The notes: generated by a model from the sequence alone, not told the origin. A stretch of DNA of 64,000 nucleotides from Vibrio nereis NBRC 15637 (GCF_001591105.1 NZ_BCUD01000002.1:124001-188000), one strand, 5' to 3'. Shown: positions 27,427 to 35,554, numbered from the stretch's first letter. Translations and numbers: made by a program.

Positions 27427-27439
27427 GCACGTTCGTACT
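27427..27439 (-). promoter_or_regulatory. Candidate TetR operator upstream of its own gene
   Basis: Minus strand AGTACGAACGTGC, 35-47 bp upstream of the tetR ATG; partner of the motif at 26744-26756. Confidence 0.45.
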
Positions 27440-27622
27440 TTTTTGCAATATTTCACGTTTAATTAGATGTGTATCAATGAAAACCAAGTATTTAGCTTGT
27501 TGATTTCACTCGCAAATTTTTCCAGCATTCATTCTTATAGTGCAACAAGTTGAACCATGGCGAACCATCGCGCCCCCGATCTTGATATACCTGGCGAAAT
27601 TTTGACTATGTTGAGTGTCGTT

Positions 27623-28645
27623 ATGGAAACCAAAATGATACAAAGTATCGAGTTCGGCCGAGTGATCGCAATATTTGCTATTGTGGCTATGCACTGCGGG
27701 CTATTTTTGTCCTACTGGCAGCACGAAGAAGTACCTTGGTTTGGTTATCTTTTTAACCAAGCGACGCGGTTTGCCGTACCTCTGTTCTTTCTTGTCGCTG
27801 GCTATCTGATTCAACCCAAAATCACGGCTCACCCCATTGCGACTTTACGTAGCTACAGCCTGCCGCTGATTCGCGTGTTTGTCGTCTGGAGCATCATCTG
27901 TCTATTGATGCCTTTTAACTTTCAAGCCCTGTTTGAACACGGTTATCTCGCAGAGCGCCAGTACTACTGGGGCTACTTAGCTGAGACTCCCGTCAACTCG
28001 CTGCTAGAGGGTGGTTTGGTCCATCTTTGGTTTATTCCAGCTCTGTTGCTCGCAGTCGCGATCTGCGCTTTGCTGGCCAAGTTTAAAGCGTTGCATCTAC
28101 TGCTACCGCTGGGGGTGGTTCTGTATGTGTATGGCGCACTTGCGGGAAGCTATCACGTTGTGACCGACTTATGGTCTCCTTTCTTTACCCGCAACGGGCC
28201 GTTCTTTAGTACGCTGTTGTTCGCTATCGGTTTTACCATCCGTCAGCGAGCTATTCGCCTCAGCAGTTTACAAGCACTCACGATTGCAATCTTCGGCATG
28301 GCATGCCATTTCGCCGAGGTGTTTTTCCTTTACGGCTATGGACAAGGGTTCAACGAGAACGACTACGTGTTTGGTACCTTCTTGTGGGGCAGTGGCCTAT
28401 TTTTGTGGCTACTCGCTAAACCAGATTTGGGGGCTGGCTCTTGGCTTACTTCGCTCTCGAAATACGTACTGCCTATCTATGTCGCACATTTACCGATCAG
28501 TATTTTGATGATGAATTTTGCTGGCTTTAACGGCCTTTACGGGGCGGGGAAAGATTTGGTGGTCTTCTTTGGTACAGTTCTTCTCACGTTCCTGCTGATG
28601 AAAGGCACGGAGAAAACACCAATCTATCATTGGCTATTCCGTTAA
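27623..28645 (+). CDS. Acyltransferase family 3 membrane protein
   Basis: About 340 residues with roughly ten hydrophobic helices, the layout of acyltransferase 3 (WecH/OafA type) enzymes, which acetylate sugars or peptides at the inner membrane. Early conserved pieces are IEFGRVIAIFAIVAMHCG (with the functional His) and ATRFAVPLFFLVAGYLI (R and F). GGLVHLWFIPALLLAV and YVLPIYVAHLPISIL are also typical. The start is uncertain: in-frame ATGs lie at 27557, 27608, 27623 and 27635 and none has a strong ribosome site; 27623 puts the first helix close to the N-terminus. The acceptor substrate cannot be predicted, and no polysaccharide genes are adjacent. Confidence 0.8.
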   Translation: METKMIQSIEFGRVIAIFAIVAMHCGLFLSYWQHEEVPWFGYLFNQATRFAVPLFFLVAGYLIQPKITAHPIATLRSYSLPLIRVFVVWSIICLLMPFNFQALFEHGYLAERQYYWGYLAETPVNSLLEGGLVHLWFIPALLLAVAICALLAKFKALHLLLPLGVVLYVYGALAGSYHVVTDLWSPFFTRNGPFFSTLLFAIGFTIRQRAIRLSSLQALTIAIFGMACHFAEVFFLYGYGQGFNENDYVFGTFLWGSGLFLWLLAKPDLGAGSWLTSLSKYVLPIYVAHLPISILMMNFAGFNGLYGAGKDLVVFFGTVLLTFLLMKGTEKTPIYHWLFR

Positions 28646-28660
28646 CTCAGGTAAAAACAA

Positions 28661-28690
28661 AAAGGCGGTGGATCGCATCCACCGCCTTTA
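28661..28690. terminator. Bidirectional terminator between the acyltransferase and arsR-like genes
   Basis: AAAGGCGGTGGAT-CG-CATCCACCGCCTTT, a 12-13-bp stem with A- and T-runs. Confidence 0.88.
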
Positions 28691-28713
28691 TCGTTTCTGT
28701 ATATACGCAAAAT

Positions 28714-29061
28714 CTATTTATGTTGCTGCTTTTGAGACGAGGCTATGCCCTGACACGACGTTTGCGCGTATTCTTCATCCTCACAGCAGCATTCTGCTTT
28801 CAAAAATCCAATTACTCGGTCTAGGCATTGGTATTCTGCGACACAGTAAAGTGTGCGCCCTTCTCGACGTTGGCTAAGCAAACCCGCGGATGCAAGGCTA
28901 GATATGTGATGTGATAAGGTGGAACCAGGTACATTAAGCTTTTCCTGAATAACCCCCACTGCCACGCCTTTATAACCAGCCTTCACTATGGTTTTGTAAA
29001 TAGCTAGTCGAGTCGGATGCCCCAACTCTTTTAATGCTTTAGCGACGATTTCCAGTTCCAT
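28714..29061 (-). CDS. ArsR-family metalloregulator
   Basis: 115 residues from the ATG at 29061, chosen for its AGGAATTACTG site; the longer frame to 29184 would read through the operator. The winged-helix core is MELEIVAKALKELGHPTRLAIYKTIVKAG ... LNVPGSTLSHHISSLASAGLLSQRREGRTLYC. The tail is cysteine rich (AECCCEDEE ... TSCQG), a likely metal- or arsenite-sensing site, although the classic ArsR ELCVCDL motif is absent. No arsenic efflux or reductase gene is adjacent, so the regulated gene is unclear apart from itself. An inverted repeat just upstream is a probable operator. Confidence 0.87.
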   Translation of the reverse strand: MELEIVAKALKELGHPTRLAIYKTIVKAGYKGVAVGVIQEKLNVPGSTLSHHISSLASAGLLSQRREGRTLYCVAEYQCLDRVIGFLKAECCCEDEEYAQTSCQGIASSQKQQHK

Positions 29062-29080
29062 CAGTAATTCCTGTATTGGC

Positions 29081-29106
29081 AATATTTCCAAAATAATGGA
29101 AGTATT
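29081..29106. promoter_or_regulatory. Probable ArsR operator
   Basis: AATATTTCCA-N6-TGGAAGTATT, 9 of 10 arm positions complementary, 20 bp upstream of the arsR-like ATG. Confidence 0.55.
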
Positions 29107-29374
29107 CGCACATTGCAACGTTACCAACGTAAGATTTTTTGACTGGTAACAACTTAAATGACTGTCAGACCACGAACTGCGCATAATAACGGGCTCCAGA
29201 CCAAATTTTCATACGCAAAAAACGGGCGGCTCGCATTAGGTATAGCGCGGTTACAAAGTTAAAATTACGGCTAGCTTAACCTGAGTCAAGTTTAGTAATA
29301 ATTTAATAATTCACTTGCTTGACCCTGTCCTACACTTAAACCAGACGAAGGCAATGCAGGGCAAGGAGAGGCAC

Positions 29375-29665
29375 ATGATCTTAGTACAAAGGCACTATGA
29401 GCTTAAGGACACAAAACACTGTCACGCCAATATTGAAGTGAACCCCACAGGGGTTTTGGATGTAGAAATTGTCGAGCTCAATAAACACCATCAAGCCGAG
29501 TTGTGTGATATTGAGTTTCAAAAACTCGCAGGTAAAACATGCTTGCGCTGTAAAAACGAGCAAGCTCAGTGGATGCTGGAGTTGGATGACAAAGATGCCA
29601 ATGAGCTTAGCACTTTGATTGTTGAAGCCAATGAAGAGTACGAAACGCTAATGCGTGATTTGTAA
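29375..29665 (+). CDS. Small hypothetical protein
   Basis: 96 residues from the ATG at 29375, chosen for AAGGAGAGGCAC upstream. Soluble; the sequence MILVQRHYELKDTKHCHANIEV ... TCLRCKNEQAQWMLELDD suggests a beta-rich fold with a C-x-x-C pair (CLRC) and an acidic C-terminal helix. I do not recognise the family. It stands alone, divergent from the ArsR gene and convergent with thiD. Confidence 0.65.
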   Translation: MILVQRHYELKDTKHCHANIEVNPTGVLDVEIVELNKHHQAELCDIEFQKLAGKTCLRCKNEQAQWMLELDDKDANELSTLIVEANEEYETLMRDL

Positions 29666-29772
29666 TACGTCCTATGGTTTACACTCCGCTGATAAGAAAC
29701 ACAAATCAACGGAGGCGATACTGTCTACCAGCTAGCAATGGGCAAAAGTGCCGACATATTCTCAACCATTCG

Positions 29773-30603
29773 TTAGCGCACGTTTACATGGCCGGGAAAA
29801 AAGTGATGTACCGGGCCATGTCCTTGACCTACTTCTAACTCATCCGAGTACGAAATCGCTTGTGATATGTACTGTTTGCCAAGATAAACGGCTTTGTGCA
29901 GTCTGTTCCCTTGCGCAAGATAAGAAGCAATTGCAGACGAGAGAGTACACCCTGTTCCATGCGTGTTCGGCGTATTGTAGCGTTTCGCTCTTAACAACTC
30001 GCTACTTTGCTGCTGAATGAGAAGATCGTTACTGTTTACGTCGTGCTCCAAATGCCCGCCTTTCAGCAATACGGCTTTTGCGCCCAACGCACGCAAATCC
30101 TCTATCATGCCCCCCATGTCATCTTCATTTTGAGGAACAGCTTTACCGACAAGTGCCGCGCCTTCAGGAAGGTTCGGCGTCAATAAATCAGCCATTGGGA
30201 TTAGCTCTTTCTTTAGGGTACTTATCGCGTCTTGCGCAAGTAACAGATCACCACTGGACGCCACCATCACTGGATCTATTACTAAAAACTTAGGCGCATA
30301 TTGCTGTATTTTACGGGCAACTAGGGTAATGATTGCCTCGTCAGCAAGCATGCCAATTTTAACCGCGACAACGTTAAGATCGCTGAATACCGCATCGAGT
30401 TGACTTTCAATGTGCGCAAGTGGAATCGGGTGAATGGCTGACACGCCTAACGTATTTTGTGAAGTAATGGCCGTAATGACAGAACACGCATAGCTGCCAG
30501 TTGCCGAGATAGCTTTAATATCAGCTTGAATGCCTGCACCGCCGCCGCTGTCTGAGCCAGCAATGGTTAATACGATGGGTGTGATGTCTTGTGAATGTGG
30601 CAT
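29773..30603 (-). CDS. thiD: Hydroxymethylpyrimidine/phosphomethylpyrimidine kinase ThiD
   Basis: 276 residues from the ATG at 30603, which has GTAGGAGCGACC upstream; the longer frame is unlikely. It phosphorylates HMP and HMP-phosphate in thiamine synthesis or salvage. Ribokinase-fold signatures: VLTIAGSDSGGGAGIQADIKAISATG at the substrate site, IDPVMVASSGDLLL, LTPNLPEGAALVG, and the anion hole NTHGTGCTLSSAIASYLA. A TPP riboswitch lies about 110 bp upstream of the start. It is the only thiamine gene here, suggesting HMP salvage control separate from the main thi operon. Confidence 0.95.
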   Translation of the reverse strand: MPHSQDITPIVLTIAGSDSGGGAGIQADIKAISATGSYACSVITAITSQNTLGVSAIHPIPLAHIESQLDAVFSDLNVVAVKIGMLADEAIITLVARKIQQYAPKFLVIDPVMVASSGDLLLAQDAISTLKKELIPMADLLTPNLPEGAALVGKAVPQNEDDMGGMIEDLRALGAKAVLLKGGHLEHDVNSNDLLIQQQSSELLRAKRYNTPNTHGTGCTLSSAIASYLAQGNRLHKAVYLGKQYISQAISYSDELEVGQGHGPVHHFFPGHVNVR

Positions 30604-30713
30604 GGTCGCTCCTACTACAAGACGTATAAGAACTGACTCAACCAAAAAGTGGAACGTCAATGCGATTCCATTTGAATTGAGCGCACTGAGCCTTAGAAAG
30701 GATGGATGCCAGT

Positions 30714-30797
30714 GCGAATAGTTCCCTACGTCAGTGCTAACTGAATCAGGTTCTACGGGTCTCGCGGTGCGATCTCAGCCTATTGGCTCCCCGACTA
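30714..30797 (-). ncRNA. TPP riboswitch (THI element) upstream of thiD
   Basis: On the minus strand the conserved TPP aptamer elements appear in order: GGGGAGCC at the 5' side, GGCTGAGATCGCACCGCGAGACCC, GAACCTGATTCAGTTAG, and GACGTAGGGAA at the 3' side. CTGAGA and ACCTGAT are the hallmark pyrimidine- and pyrophosphate-sensor helices. It precedes thiD at the normal distance; thiamine diphosphate would lower expression. Confidence 0.93.
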
Positions 30798-30908
30798 TTT
30801 TCGATAGATGATAACAGTATTGTTCAGAGTATGGCACTAGAATTTGCGCCCTGTCAGGCATTCTGTGCTTATCGATTTTCTAACACTTTGCTAAGTTTTA
30901 GACGCCAT

Positions 30909-30923
30909 ATTTACATTGTAAAC
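30909..30923. promoter_or_regulatory. parS2 site (ParB2-binding)
   Basis: ATTTACATTGTAAAC matches the Vibrio parS2 consensus NTTTACANTGTAAAN exactly. It is intergenic, about 18 kb left of the origin. Confidence 0.85.
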
Positions 30924-30936
30924 ATGGCTAAAAACA

Positions 30937-30964
30937 ACAAAAGGAGCGATTTCGCTCCTTTTGT
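30937..30964 (-). terminator. Terminator of the 50-residue membrane protein gene
   Basis: ACAAAAGGAGCGA-TT-TCGCTCCTTTTGT, near-perfect 13-bp stem with T-runs on both strands, just after the small gene's stop. Confidence 0.8.
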
Positions 30965-30986
30965 CATGTTTGCGTTCTGTGCACAC

Positions 30987-31139
30987 TCAAGCTTCGAGTA
31001 CTTCTTCCCCGAGCACTTCGGCGAGTAATAACTGATCCGTTTCATCCAGCTTCATCCCTAAGACGGGTAAACCGTGCTGCGCACTCCAACAGCAGAGAAA
31101 CACTGCAATAGCTAACGCGAATATGATCATCATAACCAT
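30987..31139 (-). CDS. Small membrane protein, 50 residues
   Basis: Reads MVMMIIFALAIAVFLCCWSA then QHGLPVLGMKLDETDQLLLA and an acidic end EVLGEEVLEA. Residues 2-18 form one hydrophobic helix with a CC pair at its end; the remainder would be soluble and acidic. The ATG is preceded by the unusually strong ribosome site AGGAGGAGG seven nt upstream, and a terminator follows immediately, which together support a real gene despite its size. Lipoprotein processing is unlikely since the cysteines lack a clear lipobox. Function unknown; upstream lies a 370-bp non-coding region. Confidence 0.6.
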   Translation of the reverse strand: MVMMIIFALAIAVFLCCWSAQHGLPVLGMKLDETDQLLLAEVLGEEVLEA

Positions 31140-31155
31140 AACCTAACCTCCTCCT

Positions 31156-31475
31156 GTGGTTAACAACACCAGTACCTGGCTAACCCAAGATGCAGCTTCA
31201 TTTGAAGTCAAAGGCCGGTTTGCAATACTTTATTCTTTTACGTTTTGGATTCACTCTTAACGAAAAATCGATAAGTGCTGTGTCTCTATTGCGCTCAGTT
31301 TATTTGTATTAACTTGCTAAGTTTGTTCGGTCTCTACACCTTAAGATTATTGAGGTACTATTTGAATATAGTTATACCGTACGTAATAAACAACTACATT
31401 TAGTGGTAAATAGATACCAGCTCACAAAGTTTATGCCTTTAAATGCATAATTATACAGGCTAGGGGCTATAGAAT
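31156..31475. other. Non-coding spacer between the 50-residue protein gene and phoX
   Basis: About 320 bp, AT-rich. It must hold the promoter for the small leftward gene. I see a short inverted repeat (CTTCA-TT-TGAAG near 31195-31207) and no convincing ORF or RNA. Confidence 0.5.
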
Positions 31476-31501
31476 GAAAAAAAGGGGCACAGAGGCCCCT
31501 G
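31476..31501 (-). terminator. Intrinsic terminator of phoX
   Basis: Minus strand AGGGGCC-N..-GCCCCTTTTTTTC: a GC-rich stem followed by seven T, 26 bp after the phoX stop. Confidence 0.88.
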
Positions 31502-31526
31502 AATACAATATCCTCGCTGCTATTGG

Positions 31527-33407
31527 TTACGCACCAATCACACCACCATCTTCACGAGTAATCGCAACAATGGTAGAACGTGGCTTAGTATTGCCACCAT
31601 CCGGGAAGTGCGATGGCGCACCACCTTCACCCGGATGCTGAACACCCACAAACATGGTTTTGTAGTCCGCAGAGAAAGTAAGGCCGGTGATCTCACACGC
31701 AATCGGACCGGTTAAGAATCGACGTACTTCACCTGTCATTGGGTCACCACACAACATTTGGTTATTGCCCTGACCTTCGAAGTCACCTTTGTTCGAGTAC
31801 TTGCCATCGGTTTGAATCCACAAACGGCCAGCTTTATCAAAACCAATACCGTCTGGGCTGTTAAACATGTTCTCTGCGGTGATGTTTTCACTGCCCGCAT
31901 AAGCCGTGCCTTTATGAACAACTGGGTTACCCGCAATCAGGTAAAGATCCCACTCAAAGCTGTTGTTGGTGTGGTCACCACCATGTGGTAGCCAGCGAAC
32001 AATCTGACCGTAGTTGTTTTGTGCACGTGGGTTCGGGCCACCAACTGGTTGATTATCTTTCACACCACGATGCTTATTGTTGGTCAATGTACAGAATACA
32101 TGTTTATTATCAGGGTGAACCGCAACCCACTCTGGGCGATCCATCGTGGTTGCACCCACTTGTGTCGCCGCTTGACGAGCAAAGATCATCACTTCAGCTT
32201 GATCGTTAAAGCCGTTTTCTTTGGTTAAGCCATTTTTACCGTAAGTCAGCTCGATCCACTCGCCTTTTCCTTTCAGATCTTTATCTTCCATGTCGAACTT
32301 AGCGACATATAAAGTGCCTTCTTCTAGCAGATCTCGGTTAGCCTTGTCGTTGCCAGCTTGGTATTTGTTCTTAGATACAAATTTGTATAAGTGCTCACCG
32401 CGCTCATCATCACCCAGGTAAACAACCACATGGCCGTCATCATTGACCACCACTGCCGCATTCTCGTGCTTAAAACGGCCTAACGCCGTGCGTTTTAGCG
32501 GTGTCGCATCTGGGTTATGTGGGTCAATTTCGACCACCCAACCAAAGCGGTGTGGCTCGTTTGGATGTTTCGCAATATCAAAGCGCTCATCGGTATCGTG
32601 CCATTGGTACTTGCTTGGAACCGCTTTTACGCCATAGCGTTGGTGTTCATCTGAAATGGTCACACCGTCTTCGCGGGTGCCGAAGTAACCGTGGAAGTTC
32701 TCTTCACACGTTAGGTAAGTCCCCCAAGGTGTTTGACCGTTTGCACAGTTGTTGAAGGTGCCCAACGGTTTCATGCCTGATGGGTCTAGCTCCGTCTTCA
32801 TTAACGCGTGGCCTGCCGCTGGGCCTGTTAGCATCATCTCTGTACTTGCCGTGATGCGGCGGTTACGCTGACCATCTTTATCTAGCTTCCATTCACCGCC
32901 CGATTTGACGATTTCAAACACCGTCACACCGTGCGCAGCTTGCGCTTTGAGTACATCGTCTGCTGTCATCGCGTTGCCGCCATGATCAAACAGGTATTCG
33001 TAGTTAGTGTATTCGTTATTTACGGCGATCACTGCGCGATCTTCACTGATCGGGAACAGGCTCATCCCATCGGTATTGTCACCGAACTGACGTTGTTGAG
33101 CGTTGGAGTCTTGTTTGCCACTTTGATCAAAGTCTGGCGCTCCTGGGAAAATAGGATCGCCCCACGATAGCAACGGCTTGGCTTTATAACCTTTTGGTAC
33201 CACGATCTCATCGGATGTTGAAACCGGAATGGACTCAAAGTTTAACAATGCGCTTTTTTTATCTGCTGCAAAGGCTTTCGCAATTGGATTTAAAGAAAGA
33301 AAAGCACCTGCACTTACCGCGGCAGTCCCGACTAAAAAAGAACGGCGAGATAATCTCGCTTCGATCATTTGGCTAAACTGTGAATCTTGTTGATCACGGT
33401 TCCACAT
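31527..33407 (-). CDS. phoX: PhoX-family alkaline phosphatase (DUF839), Tat exported
   Basis: 626 residues. The N-terminus carries a Tat signal: RLSRRSFLVGTAAVSAGAFL, with the twin Arg before S-F-L-V and an A-K-A-F-A cleavage region near residue 45. The body has PhoX/DUF839 segments such as NNEYTNYEYLF, FNNCANGQTPWGTYLTCEEN, ENAAVVVNDDGHVVVYLGDDERGEHLYKF and DGIGFDKAGRLWIQTDG. PhoX enzymes bind calcium and iron and release phosphate from organic phosphates in the periplasm. A Pho box with a well-placed -10 element upstream predicts PhoB control under phosphate starvation. Confidence 0.93.
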   Translation of the reverse strand: MWNRDQQDSQFSQMIEARLSRRSFLVGTAAVSAGAFLSLNPIAKAFAADKKSALLNFESIPVSTSDEIVVPKGYKAKPLLSWGDPIFPGAPDFDQSGKQDSNAQQRQFGDNTDGMSLFPISEDRAVIAVNNEYTNYEYLFDHGGNAMTADDVLKAQAAHGVTVFEIVKSGGEWKLDKDGQRNRRITASTEMMLTGPAAGHALMKTELDPSGMKPLGTFNNCANGQTPWGTYLTCEENFHGYFGTREDGVTISDEHQRYGVKAVPSKYQWHDTDERFDIAKHPNEPHRFGWVVEIDPHNPDATPLKRTALGRFKHENAAVVVNDDGHVVVYLGDDERGEHLYKFVSKNKYQAGNDKANRDLLEEGTLYVAKFDMEDKDLKGKGEWIELTYGKNGLTKENGFNDQAEVMIFARQAATQVGATTMDRPEWVAVHPDNKHVFCTLTNNKHRGVKDNQPVGGPNPRAQNNYGQIVRWLPHGGDHTNNSFEWDLYLIAGNPVVHKGTAYAGSENITAENMFNSPDGIGFDKAGRLWIQTDGKYSNKGDFEGQGNNQMLCGDPMTGEVRRFLTGPIACEITGLTFSADYKTMFVGVQHPGEGGAPSHFPDGGNTKPRSTIVAITREDGGVIGA

Positions 33408-33466
33408 TGCTGACTCCTTGCTGAGTAATATTTATAAATATAGCGAGCAGATAGTAGGTAACCAAG

Positions 33467-33484
33467 GTGACAGATTTATTAAAC
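33467..33484 (-). promoter_or_regulatory. Pho box of phoX
   Basis: Minus strand GTTTAATAAATCTGTCAC agrees with CTGTCATAAATCTGTCAC at 15 of 18 positions. TACTAT, a fair -10 element, follows after 10 nt, the spacing used at E. coli pho promoters where the Pho box replaces the -35. Confidence 0.7.
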
Positions 33485-33717
33485 TATTGTTTAACAAAGA
33501 TTAATTAAGGATTTCAGATTTCATGGCTTTACATGACAAACTCATGAAAGTGCGCAGCACTTCAATTTTGCTCAGCAATGTAAGTAACTTATGCAAAAAA
33601 ATGTGATCTAAAACCTAGCCAGAACCAAAATTGCTGGCTACATTGAATCTTGTTCATGAGGAACTGTATTCGTATTGAGCTCAGTGACGAGCTAGTTTGT
33701 TCTTATGAGGGAATATC

Positions 33718-33804
33718 ATGAAGAAAATGAGAAAAGCACAATTACATCGCGTTCGTATTCAGTACTGGAAAGATTCAAGTAAAAGCGCAAATAAATCATC
33801 GTAA
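33718..33804 (+). CDS. Tiny basic protein, 28 residues
   Basis: Reads MKKMRKAQLHRVRIQYWKDS then SKSANKSS. Nine or so Lys/Arg residues make it strongly basic. A good ribosome site (GAGGGAATATC) precedes the ATG and a hairpin terminator follows 16 bp after the stop, so this small unit looks deliberate. I recognise no family; it could be a nucleic-acid- or membrane-associated small protein, or a leader. Confidence 0.45.
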   Translation: MKKMRKAQLHRVRIQYWKDSSKSANKSS

Positions 33805-33819
33805 TGTGCAACCCAAAAC

Positions 33820-33848
33820 TAAGCTGGCTTTAATGCCAGCTTTCGCAT
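33820..33848 (+). terminator. Hairpin terminator after the 28-residue protein gene
   Basis: AAGCTGGC-N6-GCCAGCTT with a short T-rich tail. Confidence 0.65.
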
Positions 33849-33881
33849 TTCTAGCACCGACAAAATTACCCGTAATTGCCG

Positions 33882-34715
33882 TCATGCGGCTCTATGACTG
33901 ATCGGATACACCTGAGCCAGTTCACGCAGCAACCCCAATGTCTGCTTTGAGTAAAGATGTTTATCTTTGTAGCCTACCAGCTGAATCTGACGTACTTTTC
34001 CTGACAGCAGTAACTGCCGAACAATACGGTGCATCACCTGCAAGTCAACCGCGCTGCCCGTTTCTATTCGCGACAACGGGTAAAGGCAATCCAGATCGAT
34101 ATTCAGCGCAATGTCGTCACAATGCGACAGGTAACTTGCAACTTGCTGCTTAATCGAGAGTCTATGACCAAAACCACACTCTTCCAGCGTCAGCCAGTCA
34201 CAACCTAAGTCTTCCGCATACTCTGCTGTTTTCTCGTCTAGCTGTGTGCCATCAATACCAAGGCAGAACAAACGACATTCACTGTAGCGTGACAGCGCAA
34301 AATGAAACGCCGATCCTTTGTCAGGCTCTAAACAGGCTTTTAATTCAAACTGTCTGCCGATGTGCACAATCCCCAACTCTTTTCTTGGCGAAGCCAGTAA
34401 GGGCAAACTATAAAGCAAGGTTTCTGTATTATTCGTCAATACCACAGGGAGGGACTTGGCCCCAAGGTAACTGCTCAACTGAAGTTGATATTGGCCTATT
34501 GGCTGCTCATTCAGGTTGTAGTGGCCGCCATTAAACCAGCAATACTTATCGTGTAGAGACAGCCACTCGTAAACCTCTTCTAAACTTTGATCGGCCATTT
34601 CAAAATCCACCCGCTTCATTGATTTAAGTGCTTCACTTACACTGATCAAAGTGAGTTGATGAGATGAAATCTTGCTGGTTTCATGTGCTTTATTGCGTCG
34701 AAATAGCCCAAACAT
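33882..34715 (-). CDS. Arginase/ureohydrolase-fold protein, probably catalytically degenerate
   Basis: 277 residues. Segments fall in ureohydrolase order: an early GGHYNL like the GGDHS loop, LGIVHIGRQFEL where active enzymes have the (V/I)HFDAHxD metal motif, and IALNIDLDCLYP where they have S(F/L)D(I/V)Dxxxp. The second motif keeps DxD in part (NIDLDC) but the first has lost its aspartates (HIGRQF), so the binuclear manganese site seems incomplete. It may bind rather than hydrolyse a ligand. It is 5 bp downstream of an IclR-family gene in one operon, which suggests a regulated or regulatory partner. Assignment is by fold pattern only. Confidence 0.6.
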   Translation of the reverse strand: MFGLFRRNKAHETSKISSHQLTLISVSEALKSMKRVDFEMADQSLEEVYEWLSLHDKYCWFNGGHYNLNEQPIGQYQLQLSSYLGAKSLPVVLTNNTETLLYSLPLLASPRKELGIVHIGRQFELKACLEPDKGSAFHFALSRYSECRLFCLGIDGTQLDEKTAEYAEDLGCDWLTLEECGFGHRLSIKQQVASYLSHCDDIALNIDLDCLYPLSRIETGSAVDLQVMHRIVRQLLLSGKVRQIQLVGYKDKHLYSKQTLGLLRELAQVYPISHRAA

Positions 34716-34720
34716 CGCCG

Positions 34721-35446
34721 TTACCTTTCTGGGGGCAAAGCCCTTGCTGCCTGTAGAACGTGTAAAATGATTTTTTGTTGGTTAAGTTGAACTCGATGTA
34801 CAGGCGCCATCACTGAGACTGCGCCAACTAACTTGGTGCCTTTCATCACCGGAGCGCTGATCCCCGAAACGCCGGGGTCAATTTCAGACGTGCTGACCGA
34901 ATACCCCTGTTGACGGATCTGTTCCAGCTCCTGCTGCCATTTTTCGAGATTTTCCCCTTCCCCAAAATAGCGCAGGATTTTTTCACACCGCTGAGTCGGC
35001 ATATACGCCAACATCACTTTGGATGAGGCGCCTCGCAGCAGGGGTTGACTCTGACCCTGGACGTAACTGCAACGAAGCGCCTGCATGCTCTCTTTCCTGC
35101 TCACACATAGCGCGCGGTAACCAACTGGCACCATATAAGCCGACATTTCTCCCGTCTGTTTTTGCAGTCGATTTAATACCAAATCGACTGCGTCCAGATC
35201 GTGCTGGCTGTTTTTGTAACTGCGCATCAACATCAAGGCTGCCGGACCTATGATCAAGGTTTTGTCACTTGGACTTTCCTCAATTAGATTCCACTCTTTC
35301 AGCAATTTCAGATGTCGATAAAGACTGCTGATGGGTGTACCGACTTGCTCGCTCAGCTGTTTGGCGCTCACCGGATCATCATTGACCGCCACTTGCATTA
35401 GAAGCTGCAATACCTTTTCGTTGACTTGTCCGTTGCTCTGTTTCAT
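34721..35446 (-). CDS. IclR-family transcriptional regulator
   Basis: 241 residues from the ATG at 35446 (a TTG precedes it). N-terminal winged helix: EKVLQLLMQVAVNDDPVSAKQLSEQVGTPISSLYRHLKLLKEWNLIEES. The C-terminal effector domain has the IclR pattern QALRCSYVQGQSQPLLRGASSKVMLAYMP and GYSVSTSEIDPGVSGISAPV, with a GxSAP-like end SVMAPVHRV. It probably controls its own operon with the arginase-like gene through two repeated 19-bp motifs upstream. Effector unknown, perhaps an arginine or guanidino compound given its partner, which is inference. Confidence 0.88.
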   Translation of the reverse strand: MKQSNGQVNEKVLQLLMQVAVNDDPVSAKQLSEQVGTPISSLYRHLKLLKEWNLIEESPSDKTLIIGPAALMLMRSYKNSQHDLDAVDLVLNRLQKQTGEMSAYMVPVGYRALCVSRKESMQALRCSYVQGQSQPLLRGASSKVMLAYMPTQRCEKILRYFGEGENLEKWQQELEQIRQQGYSVSTSEIDPGVSGISAPVMKGTKLVGAVSVMAPVHRVQLNQQKIILHVLQAARALPPER

Positions 35447-35494
35447 CAAGTTCTGCTCATGTTGTATCGTTAGAACAATTATTCGACAAATTTT

Positions 35495-35554
35495 ATTCTC
35501 AATTAGTAAGAATATATAAACAATTTAGATAACTGATTCTCACATAATAAGAAA
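35495..35554. promoter_or_regulatory. Two repeated motifs upstream of the IclR gene (candidate operators)
   Basis: ATTCTCAATTAGTAAGAAT (35495-35513) and ATTCTCACATAATAAGAAA (35536-35554) share 15 of 19 positions, each with ATTCT/AGAAT-like inverted ends, and are 41 bp apart (about four helical turns). The remaining spacer to 35781 shows no gene. Confidence 0.45.

Noticed and set aside
29061..29184. Longer ArsR start at 29184
   Set aside because: The extension runs through the probable operator and has no family similarity; AGGAATTACTG precedes the ATG at 29061.
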